DNA of 43,482 nucleotides, taken from positions 1-43,482 of the forward strand of contig CAZIJU010000025.1 in NCBI GenBank assembly GCA_964539745.1. The letters run 5' to 3'. Shown piece by piece: positions 31,151 to 39,528 of this stretch. The position numbers and the translations under genes are program-made. The DNA comes from DSNY01 sp964539745 (GTDB taxonomy: Bacteria; Pseudomonadota; Gammaproteobacteria; Burkholderiales; Burkholderiaceae_F). Position 1 is the stretch's first letter; each line of letters begins with the position of its first letter. The notes beneath the pieces were generated by a model. That model was given only the letters and a program-made list of their open reading frames with translations. It was not told the origin of the DNA and made no database searches.

Positions 31151-31909
31151 TCAATCCGGCGATTCGTACCGGACCCAGCGCCCGCCCTGCAGCATCTCGA
31201 CCGGACGGAAACGCGCCTTGTATGCCATTTTCGGACTGCGCTCGATCCAGTAGCCCAGATACAGATAGGGCAGGCGCAGCGCGCGGCACTGCTCGATCTG
31301 CCACAGCACGTTGAACGTGCCGAAGCTGGCGCGGAGCACGTCCGGATCGAAGAACGTGTACACCGACGACAGCCCGTCGTTCAGGATGTCGATGATCGAC
31401 ACCATGCGCAGCGTGCCGAGCGCCTCACCCGCCTCGGGCGGCGCAGGGTCGCGGAACTCGACCAGCCGCGTGTTGACCTTGCTCTGCAGCAGGAACTGCG
31501 AATACTGCTCGCGGCTGTCGTTGTCCATTCCGCCGCCGGCGTGGCGTGTGGACTGGTAGCGCAGGTACAGGTCGTAGTGCTCGTGGTCGAACGCAAGCCC
31601 GACCACGCGGGTAGCCAGCGCGCGGTGCTGCGTCCAGGCTCGACGCTGGCTGCGGTTGGGCCGGAACTGCGCAACGGGCACACGCACGGGGATGCACGCT
31701 CGGCAGCCGTCGCAGTGCGGCCGGTAAGTGAAGATGCCGCTACGGCGGAAGCCCATGCGAACCAGCTCGCTGTAGACGTCCGCGTTGATCAGATGCGCCG
31801 GGGTGGCCACCTGTGAGCGCGCCTGCTGGTGCTCGAGATAACTGCAGGGGTACGGCGCCGTCGCGTAGAACTGCAGCGCGGCGAACGGCAGTTCCTTCAG
31901 ATTGGCCAT
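31151..31909 (-). CDS. bpt: Aspartate/glutamate leucyltransferase Bpt
   Basis: A 252-residue enzyme that adds leucine from Leu-tRNA to proteins with N-terminal Asp or Glu, marking them for ClpS/ClpAP (bacterial N-degron pathway). The ATG at 31909 follows the aat stop directly (TAG then ATG). The N-terminal domain carries PYPCSYLEHQQARSQ and the cysteine-rich GIFTYRPHCDGCRACIPVRV. The C-terminal acetyltransferase-like domain carries SSVYTFFDPDVLRASFGTF and LPYLYLGYWIERSPKMAYKA. Length matches the family. Together with aat it forms a dedicated tRNA-dependent protein-tagging operon. Confidence 0.96.
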   Translation of the reverse strand: MANLKELPFAALQFYATAPYPCSYLEHQQARSQVATPAHLINADVYSELVRMGFRRSGIFTYRPHCDGCRACIPVRVPVAQFRPNRSQRRAWTQHRALATRVVGLAFDHEHYDLYLRYQSTRHAGGGMDNDSREQYSQFLLQSKVNTRLVEFRDPAPPEAGEALGTLRMVSIIDILNDGLSSVYTFFDPDVLRASFGTFNVLWQIEQCRALRLPYLYLGYWIERSPKMAYKARFRPVEMLQGGRWVRYESPD

Positions 31910-32635
31910 CTAGTAGCGTGCCAGCAGGTCATTGAGCATGTCCGCGCGATAGACCGACCAGTCGATCGGGGTGCGCTGCGTCGCTGCAGCGACCTGCGCG
32001 CAGAAAGCCGCGCGCGGGATTTCGCGTGCGCCGAGCGACGCAAGATGCTCCGTGTTCTGCTGGCAGTCTATCACCGGGACTTCCTCGTTTCGCAGCAGTT
32101 GCACCAGCGCAGCGAGCGCGATTTTCGATGCGTCGGTGACGCGCGTGAACATCGATTCGCCGTAGAACATCCGCCCCAGTGCCACGCCGTACAGGCCGGC
32201 GACCAGTTCGCCGCTTCGCCAGACCTCGATCGAGTGGGCCAAGTCGCGCCGGTGCAGCGCGACGTAGGCATGCACCATCGCGTCGGTGATCCAGGTGCCG
32301 TCCTGCCCGGGGCGCGGTTCGGCGCAAGCGCGCATCACCGCTTCGAACGCCTTGTCGCAAGTGAGGCGCAGCGCGTCGCCGCGCGCCACCGCGCGCAGCT
32401 TCTTGCGCAGCGATCGCGCGACCTTGAATTCGTCCGTGAACAGCACCATGCGCGGATCCGGGCACCACCACAACACGGGTTCTCCCTCCGCGTACCAGGG
32501 GAAGATCCCGCGCCGGTAGGCGTCGATCAGCCGATCGACGGAAAGCTCGCCGCTGGCGGCGAGCAGCCCGTTCGGATGCGCCAGCGCCTTCGCGACCGGC
32601 GGGAACGGGTCGCCCGGATGCAGCCAGTCGATCAT
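31910..32635 (-). CDS. aat: Leucyl/phenylalanyl-tRNA-protein transferase Aat
   Basis: A 241-residue enzyme that adds Leu or Phe to proteins with N-terminal Arg or Lys, the other arm of the N-degron pathway. The ATG at 32635 overlaps the NUDIX stop as ATGA. The product opens MIDWLHPGDPFPPVAKALAH and contains GLLAASGELSVDRLIDAYRR, GIFPWYAEGEPVLWWCPDPR, GTWITDAMVHAYVALHRRDL, HSIEVW, GVALGRMFYGESMFTRVTDA, SKIALAALV and DCQQNTEHLASLGAREIPR, all strongly conserved in Aat. It is adjacent to bpt with no gap, so both substrate classes are served by one message. Confidence 0.97.
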   Translation of the reverse strand: MIDWLHPGDPFPPVAKALAHPNGLLAASGELSVDRLIDAYRRGIFPWYAEGEPVLWWCPDPRMVLFTDEFKVARSLRKKLRAVARGDALRLTCDKAFEAVMRACAEPRPGQDGTWITDAMVHAYVALHRRDLAHSIEVWRSGELVAGLYGVALGRMFYGESMFTRVTDASKIALAALVQLLRNEEVPVIDCQQNTEHLASLGAREIPRAAFCAQVAAATQRTPIDWSVYRADMLNDLLARY

Positions 32636-33195
32636 TCGGATGCCGGTGGCGGCGCGATGGTGCGCGTGTGCATGCCGAACACACCGCGCGCGCGATCCTC
32701 CAGATACAGCCGAAGCGTCATCACGACGGTGCGGAACGCGATCTCGCGCCAGGGGATCGCGCCCTCGTCGAACAGCCTGACCTCAAGGCTCTCGGAGCCC
32801 GGGACGAAGTCGAGGTCGAGCAGTTGCGCACGGAAAAAAATGTGCACCTGCTCGACGTACGGGACGTCGATCATCGTGTACAGGGGCCCCAGTTCGACGC
32901 GCGCACCGGCTTCCTCGAGCGTCTCGCGCAACGCGCCTTCGGCGGTCGTCTCCCCGATCTCCATGAACCCCGCCGGCAGCGTCCACTTTCCGTACCGCGG
33001 CTCGATCGCGCGCTTGCACAGCAGGATCCGGTCGCCCCACACCGGAATCGTTCCGACGACCGGGCGCGGGTTGACATAGTGGATCGTCCCGCAGTGCTCG
33101 CAACAGTCGCGTTCGCGGTTGTCGCCCAGCGGCACGCGGCGCACGACCGCGTGTCCGCAGACGGAGCAGAAGCGGGGAATGGCGCGCGTGGACAC
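32632..33195 (-). CDS. NUDIX hydrolase with N-terminal zinc ribbon
   Basis: A 187-residue NUDIX pyrophosphatase. The N-terminal ribbon has paired cysteines C10-x2-C13 and C32-x2-C35 (CSVCG, CEHCG), followed by HYVNPRPVVGTIPVWGDRIL. The NUDIX box (residues 76-98) is intact: G-x5-E-x7-R-E-x2-E-E-x-G (GFMEIGETTAEGALRETLEE). It is similar in build to the zinc-ribbon NUDIX proteins related to NudC, but it lacks the full NudC dimer domain, so the substrate (NADH, ADP-ribose, capped RNA or a nucleotide) is open. The start is the ATG at 33195. It overlaps aat by 4 bases and leads the NUDIX-aat-bpt-pyrD operon. Confidence 0.93.
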   Translation of the reverse strand: MSTRAIPRFCSVCGHAVVRRVPLGDNRERDCCEHCGTIHYVNPRPVVGTIPVWGDRILLCKRAIEPRYGKWTLPAGFMEIGETTAEGALRETLEEAGARVELGPLYTMIDVPYVEQVHIFFRAQLLDLDFVPGSESLEVRLFDEGAIPWREIAFRTVVMTLRLYLEDRARGVFGMHTRTIAPPPASE

Positions 33196-33317
33196 GTCGG
33201 GAGTCTAGCGTTGCCGTGCCCGCCGGCGCGCCGCACCGGCGCGCGGGCCGTCTGCGGTAGCGGCGGTTCCCGCATTCCTCGCGCTGCGGCGGCCGGATCT
33301 GACCTGAATCAATCAAA

Positions 33318-33337
33318 TCGGTATCGGAGTACCGATA
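33318..33337 (+). promoter_or_regulatory. Inverted repeat holding the hemerythrin ribosome site
   Basis: ATCGGTA and TACCGAT form a perfect 7-bp inverted repeat around TCGGAG, which contains the Shine-Dalgarno sequence (33326-33329). In RNA the SD would sit in a 6-base loop; in DNA the palindrome could be an operator. It ends at the first ATG. Confidence 0.5.
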
Positions 33338-33831
33338 TGATGCGCGGCATGAACGAACACCGCCAAACCGGCGCGGCGCTGCACCGCGAGCACGACGCCA
33401 ACCTCGAGCTGCTCCGCCGCGTCGAGCAGGCCTTCGCGGGCCCACCGCGCCGCGACGCAGCGCTGGTCGCGCTGCTGCGCACGCTCGGCGCGCACCTGAC
33501 ACACGAGGTGGGCCGTCATTTCGGCTTCGAGGAGAACGAGCTGTTTGGCCGCATGGCCGAATCGGGTGCCGCCGACCTCGCCGCGCTGCTCGCCGACGAA
33601 CACGTGACGATCCGCGCGGTTGCCGCCCAGCTCGGAGCGCTGATCGAGCGCGCCGCCGCCGGAACGCTCGACGACGCCGGGTGGGACGCGCTCAAGCCGC
33701 TCGCGCTCGAACTGGTCGAGCGGCTGACCGCGCACATCAACAAGGAGGAGGCGGCGCTGCTGCCGCTGCTCGCGGAAGTGCTCGACGACGATACCGATCG
33801 CGCGCTGGCGATGGCGTACACGTCGTCCTGA
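33337..33831 (+). CDS. Hemerythrin-like (HHE) domain protein
   Basis: A 164-residue four-helix protein with a hemerythrin-type iron site. Three ATG codons are near; 33337 is best placed behind GGAG (7 bases), though 33340 is possible. Histidine and acidic ligands fall on successive helices: HREHDANLELLRRVEQAF, HLTHEVGRHFGFEENELFGR, LLADEHVTIRAVAAQLGALI and LTAHINKEEAALLPLLAE. Such proteins bind oxygen or nitric oxide, or repair iron centres (as YtfE does). The sequence lacks the DnaK-like N-terminal ScdA domain. It is followed 23 bases later by the double-GNAT gene. The hairpin over its ribosome site is discussed as a finding. Confidence 0.85.
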   Translation: MMRGMNEHRQTGAALHREHDANLELLRRVEQAFAGPPRRDAALVALLRTLGAHLTHEVGRHFGFEENELFGRMAESGAADLAALLADEHVTIRAVAAQLGALIERAAAGTLDDAGWDALKPLALELVERLTAHINKEEAALLPLLAEVLDDDTDRALAMAYTSS

Positions 33832-33854
33832 AAGCGCCCCACCGGAGCCGATCG

Positions 33855-34871
33855 ATGAAGCAGACACGCGGCACAACGCAGTTCGCGATCCGCGCGCTCG
33901 CGCCGGGCGATCTCGATGCGGTCGTCGCGATCGACCGGTCGATCTCCGGACGGTCCCGCCGCGCCTACATTCAGCGACGGCTCGACGCGGCGCTGCGCGA
34001 ACCGGCCAGGCATGCGCAATTCGCCGCCACCGATGCCAACGGGCTGGCGGGCTATATCCTCGCGCGCGTGCTGCACGGCGAGTTCGGTCGAACCGAACCC
34101 GCGTTGCGCATCGAGCTGCTCGGCGTTCGGCGCGAGGCGCAGGGGCGTGGGATCGGGACGCAACTGCTCGGCGCGCTCGTCGAACGCGGACGGCGCAAAG
34201 GGGTGGCCGAGCTGCGCACCGCCGCCGCATGGAACGATCACGCGATGCTGCGCTGGTTCGACGCGACCGGTTTCGAGCTCGCGCCGGACCGCATCGTCGA
34301 CTGCCCGGTCGGCGACGGCAGCTACCGCCCGGAGCGCGACGCCGCGCCCGGCCCGGCCGAAGGCACCGAGCCGCGCCGCGAGATCGACTATGGCGCACCC
34401 GCAGGCAACGATTTCGAGAAGCTCGCGCGCGACCGCGCCGACCTGCGTTCGATGACGGCGGATGACCTGCCCGCGATTCGCCGCATCGACCGCGCGCTGA
34501 CGGGCCGCGACCGCACCGACTACATGCGCTCGCAGCTCGCCGAAGCGCTCGACGATTCGGCGATCCGCGTGTCGCTGGTCGCGCGGCTCGACGACACGGT
34601 GGTCGGCTATCTGATGGCGCGCACCGATCTGGGCGACTACGGCCGCACCGAGCCGGTCGCCGTGATCGACACGATCGGCGTGGATCCCGACTACGCGCAC
34701 CGCGGCGTCGGCCGTGCGCTGCTGTCACAGCTCTTCGCCAACCTGGGCGCGCTGCGCGTCGAGCGCGTCGAGACGATCGCGGCGCCGCGCGACCTGGCGC
34801 TGCTGGGTTTCCTGTACGGCTGCGGCTTCGCACCGTCGCAGCGGCTCGCTTTCGTCCGAACCCTCGCGTAG
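33855..34871 (+). CDS. Tandem GNAT acetyltransferase-like protein
   Basis: A 338-residue protein with two GNAT domains in one chain. The ATG at 33855 has GGAG 8 bases upstream. Domain 1 (about residues 10-150) holds RIELLGVRREAQGRGIGTQL, the acetyl-CoA loop Q-G-R-G-I-G. Domain 2 (about 195-338) holds DTIGVDPDYAHRGVGRALLS with loop H-R-G-V-G. Each opens with a similar MTADDLPAIRRIDRAL-type segment (FAIRALAPGDLDAVVAIDRS in the first), and both contain a GRTEP motif after a D-Y/E-F-G, so the gene is an internal duplication. The two copies have diverged, so one may be regulatory. The substrate is unknown. Position after hemerythrin is probably chance. Confidence 0.85.
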   Translation: MKQTRGTTQFAIRALAPGDLDAVVAIDRSISGRSRRAYIQRRLDAALREPARHAQFAATDANGLAGYILARVLHGEFGRTEPALRIELLGVRREAQGRGIGTQLLGALVERGRRKGVAELRTAAAWNDHAMLRWFDATGFELAPDRIVDCPVGDGSYRPERDAAPGPAEGTEPRREIDYGAPAGNDFEKLARDRADLRSMTADDLPAIRRIDRALTGRDRTDYMRSQLAEALDDSAIRVSLVARLDDTVVGYLMARTDLGDYGRTEPVAVIDTIGVDPDYAHRGVGRALLSQLFANLGALRVERVETIAAPRDLALLGFLYGCGFAPSQRLAFVRTLA

Positions 34872-34895
34872 GCGGCGCCGGCTTTCCCTCGGACC

Positions 34896-34923
34896 GCGTC
34901 CGGCGTAGCGTGCCGCCGGACGC
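34896..34923. terminator. 10-bp perfect hairpin between GNAT and GST genes
   Basis: GCGTCCGGCG and CGCCGGACGC pair around 8 bases. It starts 25 bases after the GNAT stop and ends 23 bases before the GST start. No T-run follows, so termination would need Rho. It could also protect the RNA end. Confidence 0.4.
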
Positions 34924-34946
34924 TGCGCGATCGCGGGAGGGCGGCG

Positions 34947-35684
34947 ATGAGATACGAGCTATACTACTGGCCGACGATCCAGGGCCGCGGCGAGTTCGTG
35001 CGGCTCGCGCTCGAGGACGCCGGTGCCGACTACGTCGATGTCGCGCGCTCGCGCGCCAAGGGCATAGGCGTCGCGGCGATGCTGCGCGTGCTGGGCGACG
35101 CCAAGCTCGTCCATCCGCCGTTCGCGCCCCCGTTCCTGAAGGCAGGCACGTCGTGGATCGCGCAGACCGCGAACATCCTCTTCTATCTCGGGGCGCGACT
35201 CGGGCTGGCGCCCGCGGACGAGGCCGCGCGGCTGTGGGCCCATCAGTTGCAGTTGACGATCGCCGATCTCGTCGCCGAGGCGCACGACGTGCACCATCCG
35301 ATCGCCGGCAGTCTGTACTACGAGGAGCAGAAGCGCGAGGCGCGCAGGGCCGCCGCACATTTCACGCGCGAGCGCATCCCGAAGCTGCTCGGCTACTTCG
35401 AGAACGTGCTCGCGCGCAACCCGAGCGGACCCGATCATCTGGTCGGCGCGCAGGCGACCTACGTCGACCTGTCGATGTTCCAGGTGATGGCCGGGCTGAA
35501 CCATGCCTTTCCGCGAACGATGGCCCGGGTCACGAAGAAGACGCCGCGGCTCGTGCGGCTCGCCGAGCGCGTGGCGGCGCGGCCGCGGCTCGCCGCCTAT
35601 CTCGCGTCGCCCCGCCGGCTCCCGTTCAACGAACAGGACGTCTTCCGACACTATCCGGAGCTGGATGCTCCGTCCGCGCGCTGA
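34947..35684 (+). CDS. Glutathione S-transferase family protein
   Basis: A 245-residue GST-fold protein. The ATG at 34947 has GGGAGGG upstream. The N-terminal thioredoxin-like domain opens RYELYYWPTIQGRGEFVRLA, close to the Sigma/Alpha-like group (Y-Y/F-x-x-x-GRGE-x-x-R), with LVHPPFAPPFLKAGTSWIAQ and TANILFYLGARLGL. The C-terminal helical domain includes EAHDVHHPIAGSLYYEEQ and LVGAQATYVDLSMFQVMAGL, the N-cap region. It probably detoxifies electrophiles with glutathione, but the substrate is unknown. It is followed by the adenosine-specific kinase gene, 47 bases later, possibly in the same transcript. Confidence 0.9.
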   Translation: MRYELYYWPTIQGRGEFVRLALEDAGADYVDVARSRAKGIGVAAMLRVLGDAKLVHPPFAPPFLKAGTSWIAQTANILFYLGARLGLAPADEAARLWAHQLQLTIADLVAEAHDVHHPIAGSLYYEEQKREARRAAAHFTRERIPKLLGYFENVLARNPSGPDHLVGAQATYVDLSMFQVMAGLNHAFPRTMARVTKKTPRLVRLAERVAARPRLAAYLASPRRLPFNEQDVFRHYPELDAPSAR

Positions 35685-35731
35685 ACGCCGCGGGCCTATG
35701 CTCGCGCCTGCACGAGCCAAGGAGGCAAGCC

Positions 35732-36217
35732 ATGCAACTGACCACCGTCCGCATCGACAAGCCGGCCGATCTCAACTTCATCCTCGGCCAGTCGCACTTC
35801 ATCAAGACCGTCGAGGATCTGCACGAGGCGATCGTGCAGACGGTGCCGCAGATGAAGTTCGGGCTTGCCTTCTGCGAGGCGAGCGGCCCGTCGCTGGTGC
35901 GCTTCAGCGGCAACGACGAGGCGCTGATCGAGCTGGCGAAGAGCAACGCGCTGGCGCTTTCCTGCGGCCACAGCTTCATCGTGTTTCTGAGCGGCGGGTT
36001 TCCAATCAACGTGCTGAACACGATCAAGGCCGTGCCCGAGGTGTGCGGCATCTACTGCGCGACCGCCAACCCGGTCGAGGTGATCGTCGCCGAAACGGAC
36101 AGCGGGCGCGGCATCCTCGGTGTGATCGACGGCGAAAAGAGCAAGGGTGTCGAGTCCGAAACCGACATCGCCGCGCGCAAGCAGCTCCTGCGCAGGTTCG
36201 GCTACAAGCTCGGCTGA
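35732..36217 (+). CDS. Adenosine-specific kinase-like protein
   Basis: A 161-residue protein of the PF04008 (adenosine-specific kinase) family. It starts at ATG 35732 with AAGGAGG 8 bases before. Conserved parts are MQLTTVRIDKPADLNFILGQ, SHFIKTVEDLHEAIVQTVPQ, MKFGLAFCEASGPSLVRFSG, NALALSCGHSFIVFLSGGFP, VPEVCGIYCATANPVEVIVA and GRGILGVIDGEKSKGVES. The family is common in archaea and sporadic in bacteria, and the enzymatic claim comes from few members. The frame is clean and the ribosome site is very strong. It ends before a hairpin shared with the convergent lipoprotein gene. Confidence 0.92.
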   Translation: MQLTTVRIDKPADLNFILGQSHFIKTVEDLHEAIVQTVPQMKFGLAFCEASGPSLVRFSGNDEALIELAKSNALALSCGHSFIVFLSGGFPINVLNTIKAVPEVCGIYCATANPVEVIVAETDSGRGILGVIDGEKSKGVESETDIAARKQLLRRFGYKLG

Positions 36218-36226
36218 CGGCGTTAC

Positions 36227-36250
36227 CCGCGATCGGTTCGAAGATCGCGG
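36227..36250. terminator. 8-bp hairpin after the kinase gene
   Basis: CCGCGATC pairs with GATCGCGG around GGTTCGAA, 9 bases after the kinase stop. It works with the longer stem next to it. Confidence 0.4.
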
Positions 36251-36263
36251 CGCTTGGCTCATC

Positions 36264-36298
36264 GGCTCGCGGCGATCCCGTGCGGATCGCCGCGAGCC
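36264..36298. terminator. 15-bp perfect hairpin between convergent genes
   Basis: GGCTCGCGGCGATCC and GGATCGCCGCGAGCC pair perfectly around CGTGC. It lies between the stops of the kinase gene and the convergent lipoprotein gene, so it probably ends both transcripts. Only short T-runs follow on either strand, so it is not a classic intrinsic terminator. Confidence 0.6.
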
Positions 36299-36310
36299 TT
36301 GCTTCGCGCG

Positions 36311-39300
36311 CTACTGCTGCGCGAGCCGCAGCTTCGCGCCGGCGCCGGCGTTGAAGAACGTGTAATTCAGGCCGCTACCCAGCGTCACGTCGCACGGATT
36401 GGCGCCGTTGCACGCGCTCGACGCGGTCGTGTACTTGCCCTGCGGATCGGCGCCTTGCAGATTGGCGGCCCAGGTGTTGCCCACCGCGCTCACCAATACG
36501 TTGGCGGCGACCGACACGCGCACGCGCGTGGAGGTGGCCGTCAGCGTGTTGTTGCCCGGCGCAGCCAGGGTGCCGAGATCGAAGCTCGACGTGCCGTCGC
36601 CGGCCAGCCGCAACGCGTCGGCGCCCGCGATCGTCGCGTTGCGCACCGTCAGCGCATACGGCTTGGTGAGGGCCAGGTAGACCGCGGAGGCGCTGCCGCC
36701 GTCGATCGAGCCGCCGTCGATCACCAGCGTGCCGCCATTGTTCAGCTGGATGCCGCCCATCGCGTTGCCGTTGATCGTCACGTTGCTGAGCGTGATGTTG
36801 GGCCGGCCGAACATCCCTGTATTGCTGTCGAACCCGATCTGGCCGGCTTCGATGCCGAAGCGCCCGCTGCCGCTGATCGTGCTGTTCGCGGCGGCGAATT
36901 GCGGGGTGCCTTCGCGCAACTGGACGCCGCCGCCCCAGCAGTTCTTCAGCGCCGAACCCTGCAGCGTGACGCTCGAGATCACGGTGGAGCCGCCGGTCTG
37001 CCGGTCCACCAGGATGCACGGGCCGCCGCTGCCGGCCGGGTCAATCGTGGTGCCGCTCAAGATGACCGTGTTGGCGGTGCCGGCCACGTTGATCGCGGGT
37101 TGCTGGCCGGCCCAGGCGCCGCTGGTGTTGCCGATCGTGACGTTGGTCAGCGTGAGCCGGGCGTCGCCGGTCAGGGCGAAAACGCTGGCCTGCGCGGTGG
37201 TGCCGTCGATCACGCCGCCATTGACGGTGAGTTCGGCGCTGTCGGACACGAGCGCGAAGCCCGTGATGCCGCTGGTCACGTAGTTGTGCGTGGCCACGCC
37301 CTTCGGGTCGAGGAACACCTTGGCGGTGCCGCTGGCCTCGATGCCGCGGCTCAGGGTCGCCGAACCGAGTTTCACCCACTGCGGGCGCAAGATCGCCAGC
37401 GTGCCGCCGCTGGCCAGCATGCGGCCGCTCGATGACACGTCGAAGTTCACGCCGGAGACCGAACCGCCGCCCGGGAACTGCAGCGTGAAGCCGATCGAAG
37501 CGCCACCGTCGTTGACGGCGCGCAGCGCCGCGCCTGCCGGCACGGTGCGGCCGGTGAGGACGTTGGATAACCCCTCGGTGGCAGCGGTAAAGGCGCCGTT
37601 TTGCAGCCACACTGTGCCGCCGCCCACGGTCGCGAAAGCCTTGGCGAGCGTCTTGAAAGGCGCCGCGGCCGTGCCCGGGTTGCTGTCGCTGCCGATCGTC
37701 GCGTTGACGAACGCCTCGTTGGCGGCCGGCGGAGACACGTTCACCGTCACCGGGCTGCTGGTCGTCTGGTTGCCCGCCGCATCGAACGCGGTGGCGGTGT
37801 ACAACTGCACGCCAACGTCGGCGGACGTATAGGCCGGCGTGGTGTAGACGAACGGCGCCGCGGCCTTTTCGAACACTTCGGTGCCGTTGCGGTGGAACTC
37901 GACCTTGACCACGCCGACGTTGTCGCTCGCGGTCGCGGTCAACTGGACCGTCTGGCCCACGATTGCGCTGGTCGCCGACGCCGCGAGGCTCACGCCCGGC
38001 GCCTGCGTGTCGGGCACCGTCACCGTCACGGTGTTGCTGGTCGCAGTGTTGCCGGCGGCGTCGGACGCCACCGCCGTGTACGTGTGCGTGCCGATGTCGG
38101 CATCGGTGAACGGGGGCGGTACGAAGGCAAACGGCGCGGTGCCGTCCTCGCCGATCTTTACCGCGTTGCGCAGGAAGTCGACTTTCGTGACGCCGACGTT
38201 GTCGCTCGCGTCCGCCGTCAGCGTCACGCTCTGCCCGACCGGCACCGTGCTCGCGGACGTGCCCAAGCTCACCACTGGCGGCTGCGTGTCCGCCGGCGGC
38301 GCGGCGCTGACGGTCACGATGACCGGTGTACTGCCGGCGAAGTTGCTGGCGGCGTCGAACGCGCGCGCGAGGAACTGCTGCGGCACGCCGACGTCGGCGG
38401 CGGTGAACGGCCCAAACGCCAGCGTGTACGGCGCGGTCGTGTCTTCGCCGATCTTCGCGCCGTTGCGATAGAAGTCGACGCGCGTGACGCCCACGTCGTC
38501 GGCCGCGCTGGCGGTCAGCGTGATCGACTGGCCGACCGCGACGTTGGTGGCGCTCGAAGCGAGGCTGACCGTCGGCGCGACGCCGTCGATCATGACTTTG
38601 AAAACGACGCTCTTCACCGTTCGATTGCCGTTCTTGTCGAACGCCTCGACAAGCAGTCGGTTGGCGCCGTTCTCTGGCGCGCCGAAGGAGAACGTGACGC
38701 TGTACGGGGGCGCGGTGAGCGTCGCGACCGGGGTGAGGACCGGCGGCTGTTGCTCCGTACCGATCTTCAGCTTGGCGAACGTGACCTTGTCGATACCGTA
38801 GTTGTCGGTCGCCGCGACGGTCACCGTGATCGGACCGCCGTCGCGCACGATGTATATGCCGGGCGGGCTCTGCTCGGTCACGCTGACACCCGTGATCGTC
38901 ACCGCTGGCGCGATGCTGTCCAATAGCACGCCCCAGGTGCCAGGACCCAGGTCGCGGATCTTGCAGAGCAGCTTGTTCACGGGCGAAATGCATTGGCCGA
39001 TGAGCAGCGCCGCGTTCGGTTTGAGCATGACGATCGCGGGTGGCGCGATGCACGGGCCGTCCAGTAACAAGTCGTCAATGTCGGCGTCACCGTCCCCGTC
39101 CTTGTCGCAACCGATCGAGACCGTAAACAGCGGGCGCACGCGCATGGCCTGCGCCGCCGCCGAATCCGGCTCGATCTCGTAATCCGCATCGGCGGCGAGC
39201 AACGTGCCGTTGCCGCCGATCTCGTAGAAACCGCCCGGCGCGAAGCCCATGTCGCTCGGTCGCGGAGCGTTCGGCGCCGCGGTCAGCGTCACCGTCATCG

Positions 39301-39502
39301 GCGTCTGGGCCGCACCGGGCGGCACGATCAGCCTGGCCTTGTTGTCGGCGGAGGTCACCGTGCCGCCGCCGCTCGGTGTGATGTTCGGTTGCGGCGGTGG
39401 CGGCGAGGGCGAATCGCCGCCGCCGCCGCAACCGGCGGCGAAAGCCGCGATCGCCGCGAGCGCCAGCGCGCGCCTGAACTTCGATCCGGGTAACCGTGTC
39501 AT
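36311..39502 (-). CDS. Large Ig-like/beta-helix surface lipoprotein
   Basis: A 1063-residue lipoprotein. The ATG at 39502 has AGGAGG upstream. A signal with lipobox (AAFAAGC, cysteine 25) is followed by a Gly/Ser/Pro linker, a ZU5-like GGGTVTSADNKARLIVPPGA segment, and then Ig-like repeats at about 305-400, 404-495 and 497-590. Each starts like DTQPPVVSLGTSASTVPVGQ, with SVTLTADASDNVGVTKVDFL. From about 595 a DUF1565-type entry (ATIGSDSNPGTAAAPFKTLA) leads into a right-handed beta-helix rich in short TL, NV and TIxG repeats. Surface adhesion or polysaccharide binding is the best guess, as beta-helices often bind sugars. It follows a 65-residue gene by 26 bases in the SARP-flanked operon. Confidence 0.9.
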   Translation of the reverse strand: MTRLPGSKFRRALALAAIAAFAAGCGGGGDSPSPPPPQPNITPSGGGTVTSADNKARLIVPPGAAQTPMTVTLTAAPNAPRPSDMGFAPGGFYEIGGNGTLLAADADYEIEPDSAAAQAMRVRPLFTVSIGCDKDGDGDADIDDLLLDGPCIAPPAIVMLKPNAALLIGQCISPVNKLLCKIRDLGPGTWGVLLDSIAPAVTITGVSVTEQSPPGIYIVRDGGPITVTVAATDNYGIDKVTFAKLKIGTEQQPPVLTPVATLTAPPYSVTFSFGAPENGANRLLVEAFDKNGNRTVKSVVFKVMIDGVAPTVSLASSATNVAVGQSITLTASAADDVGVTRVDFYRNGAKIGEDTTAPYTLAFGPFTAADVGVPQQFLARAFDAASNFAGSTPVIVTVSAAPPADTQPPVVSLGTSASTVPVGQSVTLTADASDNVGVTKVDFLRNAVKIGEDGTAPFAFVPPPFTDADIGTHTYTAVASDAAGNTATSNTVTVTVPDTQAPGVSLAASATSAIVGQTVQLTATASDNVGVVKVEFHRNGTEVFEKAAAPFVYTTPAYTSADVGVQLYTATAFDAAGNQTTSSPVTVNVSPPAANEAFVNATIGSDSNPGTAAAPFKTLAKAFATVGGGTVWLQNGAFTAATEGLSNVLTGRTVPAGAALRAVNDGGASIGFTLQFPGGGSVSGVNFDVSSSGRMLASGGTLAILRPQWVKLGSATLSRGIEASGTAKVFLDPKGVATHNYVTSGITGFALVSDSAELTVNGGVIDGTTAQASVFALTGDARLTLTNVTIGNTSGAWAGQQPAINVAGTANTVILSGTTIDPAGSGGPCILVDRQTGGSTVISSVTLQGSALKNCWGGGVQLREGTPQFAAANSTISGSGRFGIEAGQIGFDSNTGMFGRPNITLSNVTINGNAMGGIQLNNGGTLVIDGGSIDGGSASAVYLALTKPYALTVRNATIAGADALRLAGDGTSSFDLGTLAAPGNNTLTATSTRVRVSVAANVLVSAVGNTWAANLQGADPQGKYTTASSACNGANPCDVTLGSGLNYTFFNAGAGAKLRLAQQ

Positions 39503-39528
39503 GGCCGTCCTCCTGTGCTTTGTCAGCC

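Noticed and set aside
36311..39502. Long plus-strand open frames antisense to the lipoprotein gene
   Set aside because: They are shadows. The minus-strand product has a lipobox, Ig repeats and beta-helix repeats.
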